A DNA stretch of 64,000 bases, from NCBI GenBank assembly GCA_030844895.1, contig CM061224.1:76992620-77056619 (forward strand), in the 5' to 3' direction. Below, piece by piece: positions 33,972 through 46,742 of the stretch; position 1 is the stretch's first letter; each line of letters opens with the position of its first letter. This DNA is from Ambrosia x helenae. Taxonomy: Eukaryota; Streptophyta; Magnoliopsida; Asterales; Asteraceae. Under the pieces are notes generated by a model that was not told the DNA's origin, made no database searches, and saw nothing but the letters and a program-made list of their open reading frames with translations. The translations under genes and the position numbers were made by a program.

Positions 33972-36900
33972 TGTGACATTCGGCAAAATTGAGGTAAATC
34001 CGTACATATTATATAATTGATTTAGTACAATTTAAAATTTATTTAGATCTAATTTAGTCCATAAAGTCTAGCAAAGTCTGGGCATTTTGTGTTCACATTC
34101 GGTAGTTCGTGAGGATTGCCGATATGAAGTTAATATATCTATTAACGAGCGCCAACGTTGGTGATGGTGAAAAAGATAAAATCTGAAAATCCGAATCATT
34201 ACTTTTTTTTTATGGAAAAATCATATTAGCGGAATTTCAACATTCTGAGATCGCTTCTAGCATACCTTTATATGTTTTTATGTATTTATTAGTGTGCGCG
34301 ACATCACATTTTATAATCTAAGAGGTCAAACGAGTAGGATATATATGTGTATATATATGTATATATATGTATATATATATATAGACAGATCCTTTAAATT
34401 GTCAAAGTTTTGAGCGCTAAGTCGTGGAGGCAACGCTAGTTCATTAATTTGAATTTAACCTGAAGTTATGCACGACCAGTGTATAAATCTCCTAACCATG
34501 ATCAATTTATAAATCAAATCCAATAACTTATTTTGCTCTTCAACTAAATATGTTGAATACGATCCATGTCAATACCATCCATGTTTCACATAAATCCATA
34601 CTAAGAGTATTTAATCAAACATGTATGTCCCTTAGGAGGAAACACTAGTGAAAAGTACAAGACACCATGTGCTTAAAACCTCATTTTTTCTCAATTAATT
34701 ATTTGATTTACTTGCATCTTGGATAACATAGTACCACCTTTTCATTATCAAAATGACCAGCCCCTAAGTTGTGTTCTGTGGCGGCTGCAACAAAAGAAAG
34801 GAGGTACTACCAACCCTCTAGAACAATCAAATCCATGTTGCACGCTTGGGATATTTTATAACTTCCAGGCATGAATACAATAAACATCATGATAACCACC
34901 TGTAAGTAACAATCGAAATCTAATTAAAATCACACACCAATCTAACCATTTCGTTAACTAGTGGTTAGCTCCTTGAATCCACAATTTCACCTATAAATAC
35001 AAAGTCCCATACCTTTTCACAACCACTCCAAGCTTGCAAAACACCATATCAAAAGCTTCAACCTCCCAACCCCCTTCTTAACTCTACACGTTCCCACCCG
35101 AGACCACCACAAACCAGTCTCGCATCCAGGAGAACATCAACCTCCCCCAAGTGTGTCGAGCCTCCATCGTCGCAAATCGCTCACCCCACGCTTCACGTTT
35201 GAGCTCGTTTTCGAGTAAGTTTTATGTTCCGAGCACTAAAGTTTATATTTCATAAACGCCATTCTCACTTATTCATCTCTATTTGGAACCGCTTAGTTCG
35301 AAAGCCGCCGCTTGGAATAACTGCAAGGGCCACCGTAGTCACCTTCATATTCTGACGCCACAACCGCGCCTCGTTCCGTACCGCTAGGTAGTAACTAATC
35401 CTCCCTTGTTTATTTGAACATTGTTTCAGTTTGTTACTATCGCGACCCGGGTTATGATTGCCCATTTCCGTTTGTTTTGCCGACAAAGTTTCGTAACAAG
35501 TATAAGTATGAGCCGTGTGTCGAGTAGGTATTACGCGGAGTCATGTATGTTGTGTTTGCATTATTATAGCGAAGTGTTTTTAGGAAGTTAGTAATAGATA
35601 TGTGTGTTTGTATGCAAGCAGGAGAACATTGTCATGTGTGTAGTTGCAGGTGTGTGTTTAAATTGAAGTAAGATACATATTCAGTACATGAGTATGTTAC
35701 GGGTATGTGCATTAAAGCATTGGGTGTGTATACTTTAGATGTATTTATTGGGTGTCATGGTTATATATATATATATATATATATTTTTACAACATAACAA
35801 GGGTATGTTCCTATAGTTATACTACTCTAGTATTTCATGAAAAAAATATATGAATATATAACTAAACTGTTCTACACGAAGATGTGGCAGAACTACAAGA
35901 AATGATGTCAAAAATCTAGGTATGATCATATACATATATACACATATATTTACTGTTCGAGTGGGGTTCCTAAACTTATATGTATTTTGTTCCACTAGAA
36001 AATATAACTTATATACACTACTTCTACATGGATGGTCACATTAATAAAATTATTTTTTTTTCTTGATAGATATGTATATATTTTTTTAAATGTCAGAAAT
36101 ATATCACCAACGGGTCGGCGTGTCGTAACAAACGTGAAACGAGTAACTAACTAGTGGGATGCCGTGGTTGTAACCAACGCATGCACTAGAGTACGTTTCA
36201 TAGACCTTAAGGTGTCTCTTTTATGATTTAGGACACAAGTAGGTTGGACCTTTAATATTCACGGACTTTTATTTGCTAGCTTTTGCACGGACTTCAAGGT
36301 GAGTTTTCACGGCCCCTTTTATGTTTTACTATTTTTAAACTTGGGGGAAAGATATGGAAGAAAGTAAGTATGAAACGTGCGGTAACATGTGAAATGGTAC
36401 ATAAGATGGAACACATGGGTAACGGTAAAGTCTAGAGGGACGTACAGTCTCCGCAGTTAACTGTAACCATTTATACAAAGTAATGTAGCCATAGAATATA
36501 CGAATAGTACTATTGGATCGTGACGAGACCCACCCTGGTTGATTAGCGTCAACTCGGAAGGACCAAGGGGTGCGATTGATATTCTAAAATTAAGTTGTTC
36601 CTCTAAACAACTTGCGGGGCAAAAGTAAGTAGTCTGGTTTGGTTACGGGCTCATGGGGATTCCACTAGCATTAGGACTTGCAACCCTAATAGCATATGTA
36701 GCACATTTCTTATTTTGTTATGCGCACTTGTTTACAAATAAATGGTATTTGTTTGTGTCGAAACCTGTGAAACTCACCAATATATTTTATATTGACGTTT
36801 TCCCTAACATATCTTTCAGGTAATTAAGAATGTTGGAGGCGTGAATGGCTAGGGCGGGCGATCTAAAGACAAGACGGACTTTTGCTAAGGATTTGCTAAT

Positions 36901-37101
36901 ATTTCCTATGGAATTGGGAAATAGTCGAAAATCCTTATTTTGTTAAAAAAAATACATTTTGGGACATGTACTTAAACAAAATATTTTCCGTCGTCTAATG
37001 AATGTTTATTTTTCTAAATTGCGTGTTTGGCTAATCTTGGCTACGAAACATTTCTCTTTCGAATCCACGCCACGTGTTTCCGCCGTTGTCGTGGTGTGAC
37101 A
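33972..37101 (+). repeat. 5' LTR of element E
   Basis: Contains TATAAATAC at 34992-35000 as the likely promoter, (TA)-rich runs at about 34340-34383 and 35764-35785, and the CTATTGG...GAC...CCCACC segment at 36501-36535. Short open frames inside (for example 35265-35486 minus) recur in the 3' LTR and are not genes. Confidence 0.95.
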
Positions 37102-37403
37102 GAAATGGTATCAGAGCCAAGGTTATAGCGAACTAGTATTTTTGAAGATAATAAAAATCTAGACTATAACCGGTTTTCGATTTGAAAGAGAGAAAAAAAA
37201 ATGTGTTTTAGAAAAAAAAAAAAAAAAAGAAAAGGAAAATCGTACAAAGGAATTGTACGTGGGAAGTCCCGAATCGCCTAGCCAAGCACGCCAAGGGAAG
37301 TAAGAAAAAGTAAATGGTAAATCTTGACAGTATGAATATTCTCTCTTTTAAGTTAATTAAATATTTATGTATATATAGTACGGTGCTTTTGCCAGGAAAG
37401 AAA
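37102..37403 (+). other. Element E leader with primer-binding site
   Basis: TGGTATCAGAGCCA at 37106-37119, four nt after the LTR, matches initiator Met-tRNA. A poly-A run lies at about 37211-37227. A splice-acceptor-like CTTTTGCCAG lies about 10 nt before the ATG at 37404. Confidence 0.85.
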
Positions 37404-38543
37404 ATGTCTGCTTCTGAAGATTCCGAGCATATGTCAGACTCCGAGTTCATGTCTGATTCCGATAGCAGTGTTCAGATCGTGGAGAACATTCCCAACGCCC
37501 ATGTGGTTGTGGTATTGAGTTCGGACGATGAGGTCGAGCCGGACGAGATGATGGTCGACAGTGAGTATGAGGAGGAGGACCCTAGTGAGGAGGATGCGAT
37601 GTCTGAGGCGTCAGTCACTTCCCCACCACCTGTCGCTCCCGCACCCACATTCCCTGTTTACCCTGTCCCTGCTATTCGTACCTTCCCACCTGGATTCTTA
37701 GATCCTATCGATCCAGCTTCTCGTGTTGGGCCATCGGGTCAGGCTGGCCTGAGTGAGCCTGTCGTGTCTGAGGCTCCTAACGAGTCGTTTGTTGCACCTA
37801 CTCCTGAGGCTCCTATCGAGCCGATTCCTGCCCCTACTCTTGTGGCTCCTGTCGAGCCTTCTCCTGTTGTTGGTAGTGTGCCTATAGTGTCTCGTGGTCC
37901 ATTCGTTTCGGATGACGAGGATGAGCCCATGGAGGGTGAGCATCCTGCTATTATTCTAGAGGGCAGTCCTGCCCGCAGTAGCGAGCTTAGACGCGCTGGG
38001 ATGCGCGCCCACGCTACTGACAGCGATGATGCATCCAGGGATGTTGTCCCTGCCAGCCCCGAGGTGGAGGCACCACCTCACTCCCCTGTGTTGCCTGTTA
38101 TTGACCCAGTTGATGTCCCTATTGCTCCTGCCCCTTTTGTTCCCGTTGTCCCTGCTACCCATGGTGTCCCTGAGATGGTAGGTCCATCTCAACCTGCTAG
38201 TTTCTCTTCTGGACCGCCCCGTGAGGCGACACGTATGCCTGCTTTTGCTATTTCCTCTTTGCTCGCTCTTGAGCAAGACTTCCTGACCATGACAGAGACG
38301 TTTTCTTCCACTGTCTCCCACGTTGATGCACAGATGCGGTCCATCTGGGCTCGCATCATAGAGACAAACTCTATGCTGACTCGCATCGCTGATGATATAC
38401 TTCGCGTGGATAGCTTACGTGGTCTTCCTTTTGGTGAGCATATGGATCGCGCCCAGCGAATTTATGATCACATTGCTGCCGTGGACGCAGCCATCCGGCT
38501 TAACGCTCCACAGTACGTTCCCCGGCCTCCTTCCCAGCCTTAG
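37404..38543 (+). CDS. Extra ORF upstream of gag in element E (acidic, Pro-rich)
   Basis: I start it at the ATG at 37404 (MSASEDSEHMSDSEF), just after an acceptor-like CCAG; an in-frame ATG at 37314 would add 30 residues of non-acidic sequence. The protein has about 379 residues. First comes a Ser/Glu/Asp-rich acidic segment, then a long Pro/Ala/Val-rich stretch of PxPxxP character, then a C-terminal 110 residues with more regular, possibly helical sequence (LLALEQDFLTMTETFS ... MRSIWARIIETNSMLTRIADD). No enzyme motif, zinc finger, signal peptide or membrane segment is seen. It lies between the primer-binding site and gag, in sense orientation, with no internal stop in a young element. Additional sense ORFs are known in plant LTR elements, but I do not recognise this one. 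Confidence 0.75.
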   Translation: MSASEDSEHMSDSEFMSDSDSSVQIVENIPNAHVVVVLSSDDEVEPDEMMVDSEYEEEDPSEEDAMSEASVTSPPPVAPAPTFPVYPVPAIRTFPPGFLDPIDPASRVGPSGQAGLSEPVVSEAPNESFVAPTPEAPIEPIPAPTLVAPVEPSPVVGSVPIVSRGPFVSDDEDEPMEGEHPAIILEGSPARSSELRRAGMRAHATDSDDASRDVVPASPEVEAPPHSPVLPVIDPVDVPIAPAPFVPVVPATHGVPEMVGPSQPASFSSGPPREATRMPAFAISSLLALEQDFLTMTETFSSTVSHVDAQMRSIWARIIETNSMLTRIADDILRVDSLRGLPFGEHMDRAQRIYDHIAAVDAAIRLNAPQYVPRPPSQP

Positions 38544-38969
38544 TCAAGTTTCCAGTTGATGATGGATGTTGTATCTTTTGTATTTTACCTAGCTAGACTA
38601 GTTATGACTAGCGTAGTATGTTATGATATTTTGTTATTTTCAAACGATGTATGTGGGATTAGTTATCACCGCCTTTTGTTGTACGAACAAATGATGTAAT
38701 CGTTATTAATGAAAATGAATGAAAATCATGATGTTATTATGGTAAAATATATTCTTGTGTTGTGGTTATCTTTTGTTATGGTTGTTATTATTGTTATGAT
38801 TGCAACTATAATTTATTCTCGCCTCGTGATTATTATATTCTTATGTGTTAATTATATGGTGATGAGTTGTGAAGCTTGCGGTATGTTTATTTTGCTTGTA
38901 TGACGCGCATGTCAATATTGGTTAAATATGTGTCTAATTATTCTTTGATATTTGTTATTGAAGTATAAA
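38544..38969 (+). other. Gap between extra ORF and gag, element E
   Basis: AT-rich, T-rich in places, with no gene. It could serve as 3' untranslated region for the extra ORF and leader for gag. Confidence 0.5.
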
Positions 38970-41900
38970 ATGCCTCCTACGACAAGACAAACAACACAAG
39001 ACCCGTTGCCTACTTCTCAGGCACAACTAGACCAATTAATTGCTGACAGAATTGCTGCCGCCCTGGCCCAGTTCGAGGCCAACCGCACCGTTCAAAGCGG
39101 GGGCTCTGGCGGAACTGGTAGCCGAGGCGACAATCATCGCGAAAGATCTATTTCAGGTATACAACACTGATATCTCTTATATGTGGGGTTAAAACCCAAA
39201 TTGACTTATCTTGTGACATTATTGTGTGATGTTACAGAATCTGGCAATCCTGTTTCCCCCTGTACTTTCAAAATGTTCCTTGATTGCAAGCCAATCAACT
39301 TCAACGGCACTGAAGGATCCGTTGGTCTTCTGAAATGGTTTGAGAAAACCGAAGCTGTGATTCGTATCAGCAAGTGTACTGATGAGCAAAAAGTCATGTA
39401 CGCTACGAACCTTTTTCTGGACTATGCACTGACTTGGTGGAATAGTCAAGTGCAATCTATGGGCGATGAAGCAGCCTATGCTCTTTCATGGCTGGATTTA
39501 AAGGAACTAATGATCAGAGAGTACTGTCCGGCAAGCGAAATTCAAAAACTAGAAACGGAATTCTGGAATCTTTCCATGATCGGAGCGGATATTGCTACAT
39601 ATACCTCTCGATTCCATGATCTTTCTCGTTTGGTACCCCGTCTGGTCACTCCCGAGTCAAAGAAAATTGAGAGGCATCTTTATGGCCTAGCTCGTCAAAT
39701 TCGTGGCATGGTGGCTTCATCAAAGCCTACTACTTTTCGTGAAGCGATTGATCTTGCTCTCAGCCTGACAGAGGATGCTATCCGTATCGGCACGTTGTCG
39801 AAAAAAGCTACTCGTGGTAATGTTTCTGATGTAAAAGTTTCTGAGATTAAGAACACCGCGGTAGAAGGTCAGTCTTCTGGTCGTAAAAGAAAGTTTTCGG
39901 GATACAAGAACCACAACTCTTCTGGTAACAAATCTGGGTCTAATCGAAAAGGTAAAGGTTTTGTTGCCACTACTCAAAATGGTGGTAAAAGACAAAATTC
40001 CCAAGGTAATGGTGGTGGAAACCAAACTGTTTGCTGGAAGTGCAAAAGGGTTGGTCATAGTGGTGAGAAATGCTATACGGGTACGCCTGTGGTTCCTAGT
40101 GACAAGCGTCCGTGCTATGAATGTGGATCCACTGACCATTGGAGGAAGAATTGTCCAAAGCTTAGAAATCAAGCCCAAGGAAGAGCCTTTGTTATCGGTG
40201 CCGGTGAAGCACGTCAGGATCCCAATGTTGTCACCGGTACGTTTCTCCTTAACAATCATTATGCTTCTATTCTATTCGATACCGGAGCCGATTTTAGTTT
40301 TGTCTCTATTGATTTTAAACGCTCTCTTGGTTTAAAGACTAGTAAACTAGAGACACCTTACTCCATAGAATTGGCCAATGGTAAAACTATAGAAACGGAT
40401 GAAGTAGCGAAAGATTGTAAATTGGGTCTTTGTGGGCATGAGTTTAGTATTGATCTTTTACCGATCGTCTTGGGTAGTTTCGACATCGTTATTGGTATGG
40501 ATTGGTTGTCAACAAACCGTGCCGTCGTGGTATGCGACGAAAAGTTAATTCGAATCCCTCTAGTGAACGGTGAAGTTCTCTCTATTCAAGGGGAAAGGCG
40601 TGGGACGCCTTTGCGAATCATTACTTGCATGAAAGCCCAGAAGTGCTTGCGGAAAGGCTATTATGCATTCTTAGCTCATGTTGTTGATAAGAAGTCCAAA
40701 GAGCGTAAGCTCGAAGATATTCCGGTGGTAAGAGATTTCCCTGAAGTTTTCCCTGAAGATTTGCCGGGATTGCCGCCTCCCCGACAAGTCGAGTTTCGTA
40801 TTGATCTTATTCCTGGAGCTGCTCCTGTGGCACGATCGCCATATCGTTTAGCTCCTTCCGAAATGCAAGAATTGTCCAACCAGTTGCAAGAGTTGTTGGA
40901 CAAAGGCTTCATTCGACCAAGCTTCTCACCTTGGGGAGCACCAGTCTTGTTCGTTAAGAAGAAAGATGGTACGTTTCGCATGTGTATCGACTATCGTGAG
41001 TTGAACAAGCTTACCATCAAAAATCGTTATCCCCTGCCTAGAATCGATGATTTGTTCGATCAACTTCAAGGTTCTAGTTATTATTCGAAAATTGACCTAA
41101 GGTCCGGGTATCACCAGTTGCGTGTTCAGGAAGAAGATATACCGAAGACTGCATTCCGAACTCGCTATGGCCACTATGAGTTTCTTGTCATGCCTTTTGG
41201 ACTAACGAACGCCCCTGCTGTTTTCATGGATTTGATGAACCGGGTGTGCAAACCTTACTTGGACAAATTCGTTATCGTATTTATTGATGATATTCTTATT
41301 TATTCGCGAACCAAAAAGGAGCATGAAAATCACCTAAGGTTAATTCTCGAGCTCTTGCAGAATGAAAAATTGTATGCCAAATTCTCTAAGTGTGACTTTT
41401 GGATCCGAGAAGTTCACTTTTTGGGCCACGTTGTTAATGAAAAAGGCATACATGTCGATCCAGCGAAAATCGAAGCGATCAAAAATTGGGAAGCACCAAA
41501 GACTCCCACTGAGGTGCGTCAATTTCTTGGTCTTGCGGGTTATTACAGAAGATTCATTGAGAATTTTTCTAAGATAGCACAATCGTTGACGATGCTAACC
41601 CAGAAAGACAAGAAGTTTGAATGGACCGATAAGCAGGAGTCAGCTTTCCAATTGTTGAAGCAAAAGTTATGTGATGCTCCAATTCTTTCCCTACCTGAAG
41701 GTTCGGAAGATTTCGTGGTATACTGTGATGCTTCGCATCAAGGTTTGGGTTGTGTATTAATGCAACGTGATAAAGTAATCGCTTATGCTTCCAGGCAGTT
41801 GAAAGTGCACGAGAAAAATTACACGACACATGATCTGGAACTTGGTGCCGTGGTTTTTGCACTAAAAATATGGAGGCATTATCTCTATGGTACCAAATGC

Positions 41901-43652
41901 ACAATTTTCACTGATCACAAGTCTTTGCAGCATATCTTTGATCAAAAAGAGCTGAACATGAGGCAAAGACGTTGGGTGGAATTGTTAAATGATTATGATT
42001 GTGAAATCAAGTACCATCCCGGCAAAGCAAATGTTGTTGCGGATGCTTTAAGTCGGAAAGAAAGGGCCAAGCCGTTACGTGTTCGTGCATTGGGTTTGAC
42101 GATCCATACCAATTTGACCGACCGCATTCGTGAAGCCCAGCATAACGCGCTAAAACCTAAAAACGTGAAGAAGGAAAATCTTCGCGGTATGGTTGATTCG
42201 TTGGTGTCTAAGAAGGATGGAACTTTGTATTTTATGGATCGAGTTTGGGTACCTCTGTATGGTGGCCTACGTGAGTTAGTTTTGAACGAAGCTCACAAAT
42301 CAAGGTATTCGATTCATCCTGGCACTGATAAAATGTTCAAAGATATGAAGGAATTTTATTGGTGGCCATACTTTAAACGAGATATTGCGGCTTATGTGGC
42401 ACGATGCTTAACTTGCTCGAAAGTAAAGGCTGAATATCAGAAACCGTCTGGATTGCTCCAACAACCTGAAATTCCTGAATGGAAATGGGAGCAAATTTCA
42501 ATGGATTTTATTACAAAGTTGCCCAAAACATCAAGTGGTCATGACACTATTTGGGTAATTGTTGATCGTTTAACAAAATCCGCTCATTTCTTGCCTATTC
42601 GTGAAACCGACCAGATGGAAAAATTGGCTCGTTTGTACATCAAAGAAGTGGTATCTAGGCACGGAGTGCCTGTATCTATTATTTCAGATCGTGATAGCCG
42701 ATTTACTTCAAGATTTTGGCAAACATTGCAACATGCTCTGGGTACTCGCTTAGATATGAGTACATCATATCACCCTCAAACTGATGGTCAAAGTGAAAGG
42801 ACCATTCAGACATTGGAAGACATGTTGCGAGCCTGTGCAATTGATTTTGGTGGTAACTGGGATTCACACTTGCCTTTGGTTGAATTCTCATATAATAATA
42901 GTTATCATTCAAGTATTCAAGCTGCTCCGTTCGAAGCTCTGTATGGGCGTAAGTGTAGATCTCCGTTGTGTTGGGCTGAGGTCGGTGATAAGCAATTAAC
43001 CGGACCAGAAATTATTCAAGAAACGACTGACAAGATCTTTCTGATAAAAGATCGTTTGAAAGCGGCTCGCGACCGACAGAAAAGCTATGCGGATAATAGG
43101 CGCAAGCCTTTGGAATTTGAGGTCGGTGATAAGGTCCTGTTGAAGGTTTCACCCTGGAAGGGTGTAGTTCGTTTTGGAAAGCGCGGGAAGCTAAATCCTA
43201 GATATGTTGGTCCTTTCGAAATCTTGGCTAGGATTGGTCCCGTTGCTTATAAGCTCAAGTTGCCGGAAGAGCTTAGTGGAGTCCATGATACCTTCCATGT
43301 GTCTAATCTGAAAAAGTGCCTCTCGGATGAAACTTTGATCATTCCCACTGATGAGATTCATGTTGACGATAAGCTTCATTTTATCGAAGAACCGATAGAA
43401 GTAACGGACTGGAAAGTTCAAAAGCTTAGGCGTAGCAGAATCAAGTTGGTGAAAGTGCGTTGGAACGCAAAGGGTGGACCGGAGTTCACATGGGAAATGG
43501 AAGATCAAATGAAGCAGAAATATCCCGCCTTGTTTAGGAAAACTCCTAAAACACGTGGCTCAGGCCGAGTTTCGCGGACGAAACTCCTTAAACGGGGGAA
43601 GAATGTGACATTCGGCAAAATTGAGGTAAATCCGTACATATTATATAATTGA
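38970..43652 (+). CDS. Element E gag-pol polyprotein with one intron
   Basis: Exon 1 starts at ATG 38970 ([11 protein letters not shown]) and ends at 39156. The intron is 39157-39237, and exon 2 is open to 43652. Visible in order: retrotransposon gag domain (39240-39800); basic linker; two CCHC knuckles ([14 protein letters not shown] near 40032, [14 protein letters not shown] near 40113); protease LFDTGAD (Asp codon 40278); RT with FIDD (Asp pair at 41286-41291); RNase [12 protein letters not shown] (near 41727) to DALSRK; integrase HHCC ([14 protein letters not shown]) and catalytic Asp 42504, Asp 42687, Glu 42795, a D,D-35-E spacing; [16 protein letters not shown]; and a chromodomain-like end (43390-43530). 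The frame runs 49 bp into the 3' LTR. All key residues are present. This would be a functional Tekay-type polyprotein if expressed. Confidence 0.93.
39157..39237 (+). other. Predicted gag intron, element E
   Basis: Donor CAG|GTATAC, acceptor GATGTTACAG|A, 81 bp. It contains an in-frame TGA (39168-39170), so it must be spliced for a full polyprotein although its length is a multiple of three. Phase 1, like the element D intron. Confidence 0.7.
43590..43603 (+). other. Polypurine tract of element E
   Basis: AAACGGGGGAAGAA directly before the 3' LTR, the expected plus-strand primer. Confidence 0.85.
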
Positions 43653-46600
43653 TTTAGTACAATTTAAAATTTATTTAGATCTAATTTAGTCCATAAAGTC
43701 TAGCAAAGTCTGGGCATTTTGTGTTCAAATTCGGTAGTTCGTGAGGATTGCCGATATGAAGTTAATATATCTATTAACGAGCGCCAACGTTGGTGATGGT
43801 GAAAAAGATAAAATCTGAAAATCCGAATCATTACTTTTTTTTTTATGGAAAAATCATATTAGCGGAATTTCAACATTCTGAGATCGCTTCTAGCATACCT
43901 TTATATGTTTTTATGTATTTATTAGTGTGCGCGACATCACATTTTATAATCTAAGAGGTCAAACGAGTAGGATATATATGTGTATATATATGTATATATA
44001 TGTATATATATATATATATATAGACAGATCCTTTAAATTGTCAAAGTTTTGAGCGCTAAGTCGTGGAGGCAACGCTAGTTCATTAATTTGAATTTAACCT
44101 GAAGTTATGCACGACCAGTGTATAAATCTCCTAACCATGATCAATTTATAAATCAAATCCTATAACTTATTTTGCTCTTCAACTAAATATGTTGAATACG
44201 ATCCATGTCAATACCATCCATGTTTCACATAAATCCATACTAAGAGTATTTAATCAAACATGTATGTCCCTTAGGAGGAAACACTAGTGAAAAGTACAAG
44301 ACACCATGTGCTTAAAACCTCATTTTTTCTCAATTAATTATTTGATTTACTTGCATCTTGGATAACATAGTACCACCTTTTCATTATCAAAATGACCAGC
44401 CCCTAAGTTGTGTTCTGTGGCGGCTGCAACAAAAGAAAGGAGGTACTACCAACCCTCTAGAACAATCAAATCCATGTTGCACGCTTGGGATATTTTATAA
44501 CTTCCAGGCATGAATACAATAAACATCATGATAACCACCTGTAAGTAACAATCGAAATCTAATTAAAATCACACACCAATCTAACCATTTCGTTAACTAG
44601 TGGTTAGCTCCTTGAATCCACAATTTCACCTATAAATACAAAGTCCCATACCTTTTCACAACCACTCCAAGCTTGCAAAACACCATATCAAAAGCTTCAA
44701 CCTCCCAACCCCCTTCTTAACTCTACACGTTCCCACCCGAGACCACCACAAACCAGTCTCGCATCCAGGAGAACATCAACCTCCCCCAAGTGTGTCGAGC
44801 CTCCATCGTCGCAAATCGCTCACCCCACGCTTCACGTTTGAGCTCGTTTTCGAGTAAGTTTTATGTTCCGAGCACTAAAGTTTATATTTCATAAATGCCA
44901 TTCTCACTTATTCATCTCTATTTGGAACCGCTTAGTTCGAAAGCCGCCGCTTGGAATAACTGCAAGGGCCACCGTAGTCACCTTCATATTCTGACGCCAC
45001 AACCGCGCCTCGTTCCGTACCGCTAGGTAGTAACTAATCCTCCCTTGTTTATTTGAACATTGTTTCAGTTTGTTACTATCGCGACCCGGGTTATGATTGC
45101 CCATTTCCGTTTGTTTTGCCGACAAAGTTTCGTAACAAGTATAAGTATGAGCCGTGTGTCGAGTAGGTATTACGCGGAGTCATGTATGTTGTGTTTGCAT
45201 TATTATAGCGAAGTGTTTTTAGGAAGTTAGTAATAGATATGTGTGTTTGTATGCAAGCAGGAGAACATTGTCATGTGTGTAGTTGCAGGTGTGTGTTTAA
45301 ATTGAAGTAAGATACATATTCAGTACATGAGTATGTTACGGGTATGTGCATTAAAGCATTGGGTGTGTATACTTTAGATGTATTTATTGGGTGTCATGGT
45401 TATATATATATATATATATATATTTTTACAACATAACAAGGGTATGTTCCTATAGTTATACTACTCTAGTATTTCATGAAAAAAATATATGAATATATAA
45501 CTAAACTGTTCTACACGAAGATGTGGCAGAACTACAAGAAATGATGTCAAAAATCTAGGTATGATCATATACATATATACACATATATTTACTGTTCGAG
45601 TGGGGTTCCTAAACTTATATGTATTTTGTTCCACTAGAAAATATAACTTATATACACTACTTCTACATGGATGGTCACATTAATAAAATTATTTTTTTTT
45701 TCTTGATAGATATGTATATATTTTTTTAAATGTCGGAAATATATCACCAACGGGTCGGCGTGTCGTAACAAACGTGAAACGAGTAACTAACTAGTGGGAT
45801 GCCGTGGTTGTAACCAACGCATGCACTAGAGTACGTTTCATAGACCTTAAGGTGTCTCTTTTATGATTTAGGACACAAGTAGGTTGGACCTTTAATATTC
45901 ACGGACTTTTATTTGCTAGCTTTTGCACGGACTTCAAGGTGAGTTTTCACGGCCCCTTTTATGTTTTACTATTTTTAAACTTGGGGGAAAGATATGGAAG
46001 AAAGTAAGTATGAAACGTGCGGTAACATGTGAAATGGTACATAAGATGGAACACATGGGTAACGGTAAAGTCTAGAGGGACGTACAGTCTCCGCAGTTAA
46101 CTGTAACCATTTATACAAAGTAATGTAGCCATAGAATATACGAATAGTACTATTGGATCGTGACGAGACCCACCCTGGTTGATTAGCGTCAACTCGGAAG
46201 GACCAAGGGGTGCGATTGATATTCTAAAATTAAGTTGTTCCTCTAAACAACTTGCGGGGCAAAAGTAAGTAGTCTGGTTTGGTTACGGGCTCATGGGGAT
46301 TCAACTAGCATTAGGACTTGCAACCCTAATAGCATATGTAGCACATTTCTTATTTTGTTATGCGCACTTGTTTACAAATAAATGGTATTTGTTTGTGTCG
46401 AAACCTGTGAAACTCACCAATATATTTTATATTGACGTTTTCCCTAACATATCTTTCAGGTAATTAAGAATGTTGGAGGCGTGAATGGCTAGGGCGGGCG
46501 ATCTAAAGACAAGACGGACTTTTGCTAAGGATTTGCTAATATTTCCTATGGAATTGGGAAATAGTCGAAAATCCTTATTTTGTTAAAAAAAAATACATTT

Positions 46601-46742
46601 TGGGACATGTACTTAAACAAAATATTTTCCGTCGTCTAATGAATGTTTATTTTTCTAAATTGCGTGTTTGGCTAATCTTGGCTACGAAACATTTCTCTTT
46701 CGAATCCACGCCACGTGTTTCCGCCGTTGTCGTGGTGTGACA
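43604..46742 (+). repeat. 3' LTR of element E
   Basis: Near-identical copy of 33972-37101, TATA at 44631. Differences seen by eye include C/A in TTCA(C/A)ATTCGG and C/T in ATAAA(C/T)GCC. Followed by the TSD CTTAA. Confidence 0.95.

Larger units (their letters stand above)
33972..46742 (+). mobile_element. Element E: young, apparently intact Ty3/gypsy chromovirus, TSD CTTAA
   Basis: 12,771 bp inserted in the integrase region of element D, with TSD CTTAA at 33967-33971 and 46743-46747. LTRs are 3130 and 3139 bp, from TGTGACATTCGG to GTGGTGTGACA. By eye they differ by about five substitutions plus length changes in simple repeats, so insertion is very recent. Parts in order: primer-binding site, an acidic/Pro-rich extra ORF, gag with an intron, a single long pol frame, a purine tract, 3' LTR. 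The reading frame has no internal stop outside the intron. It lacks the TTCGACC motif clusters present in D. Confidence 0.95.

Noticed and set aside
35265..35486. Minus-strand ORF repeated at 44904-45125
   Set aside because: It is simply the same LTR sequence twice; no known protein motif.
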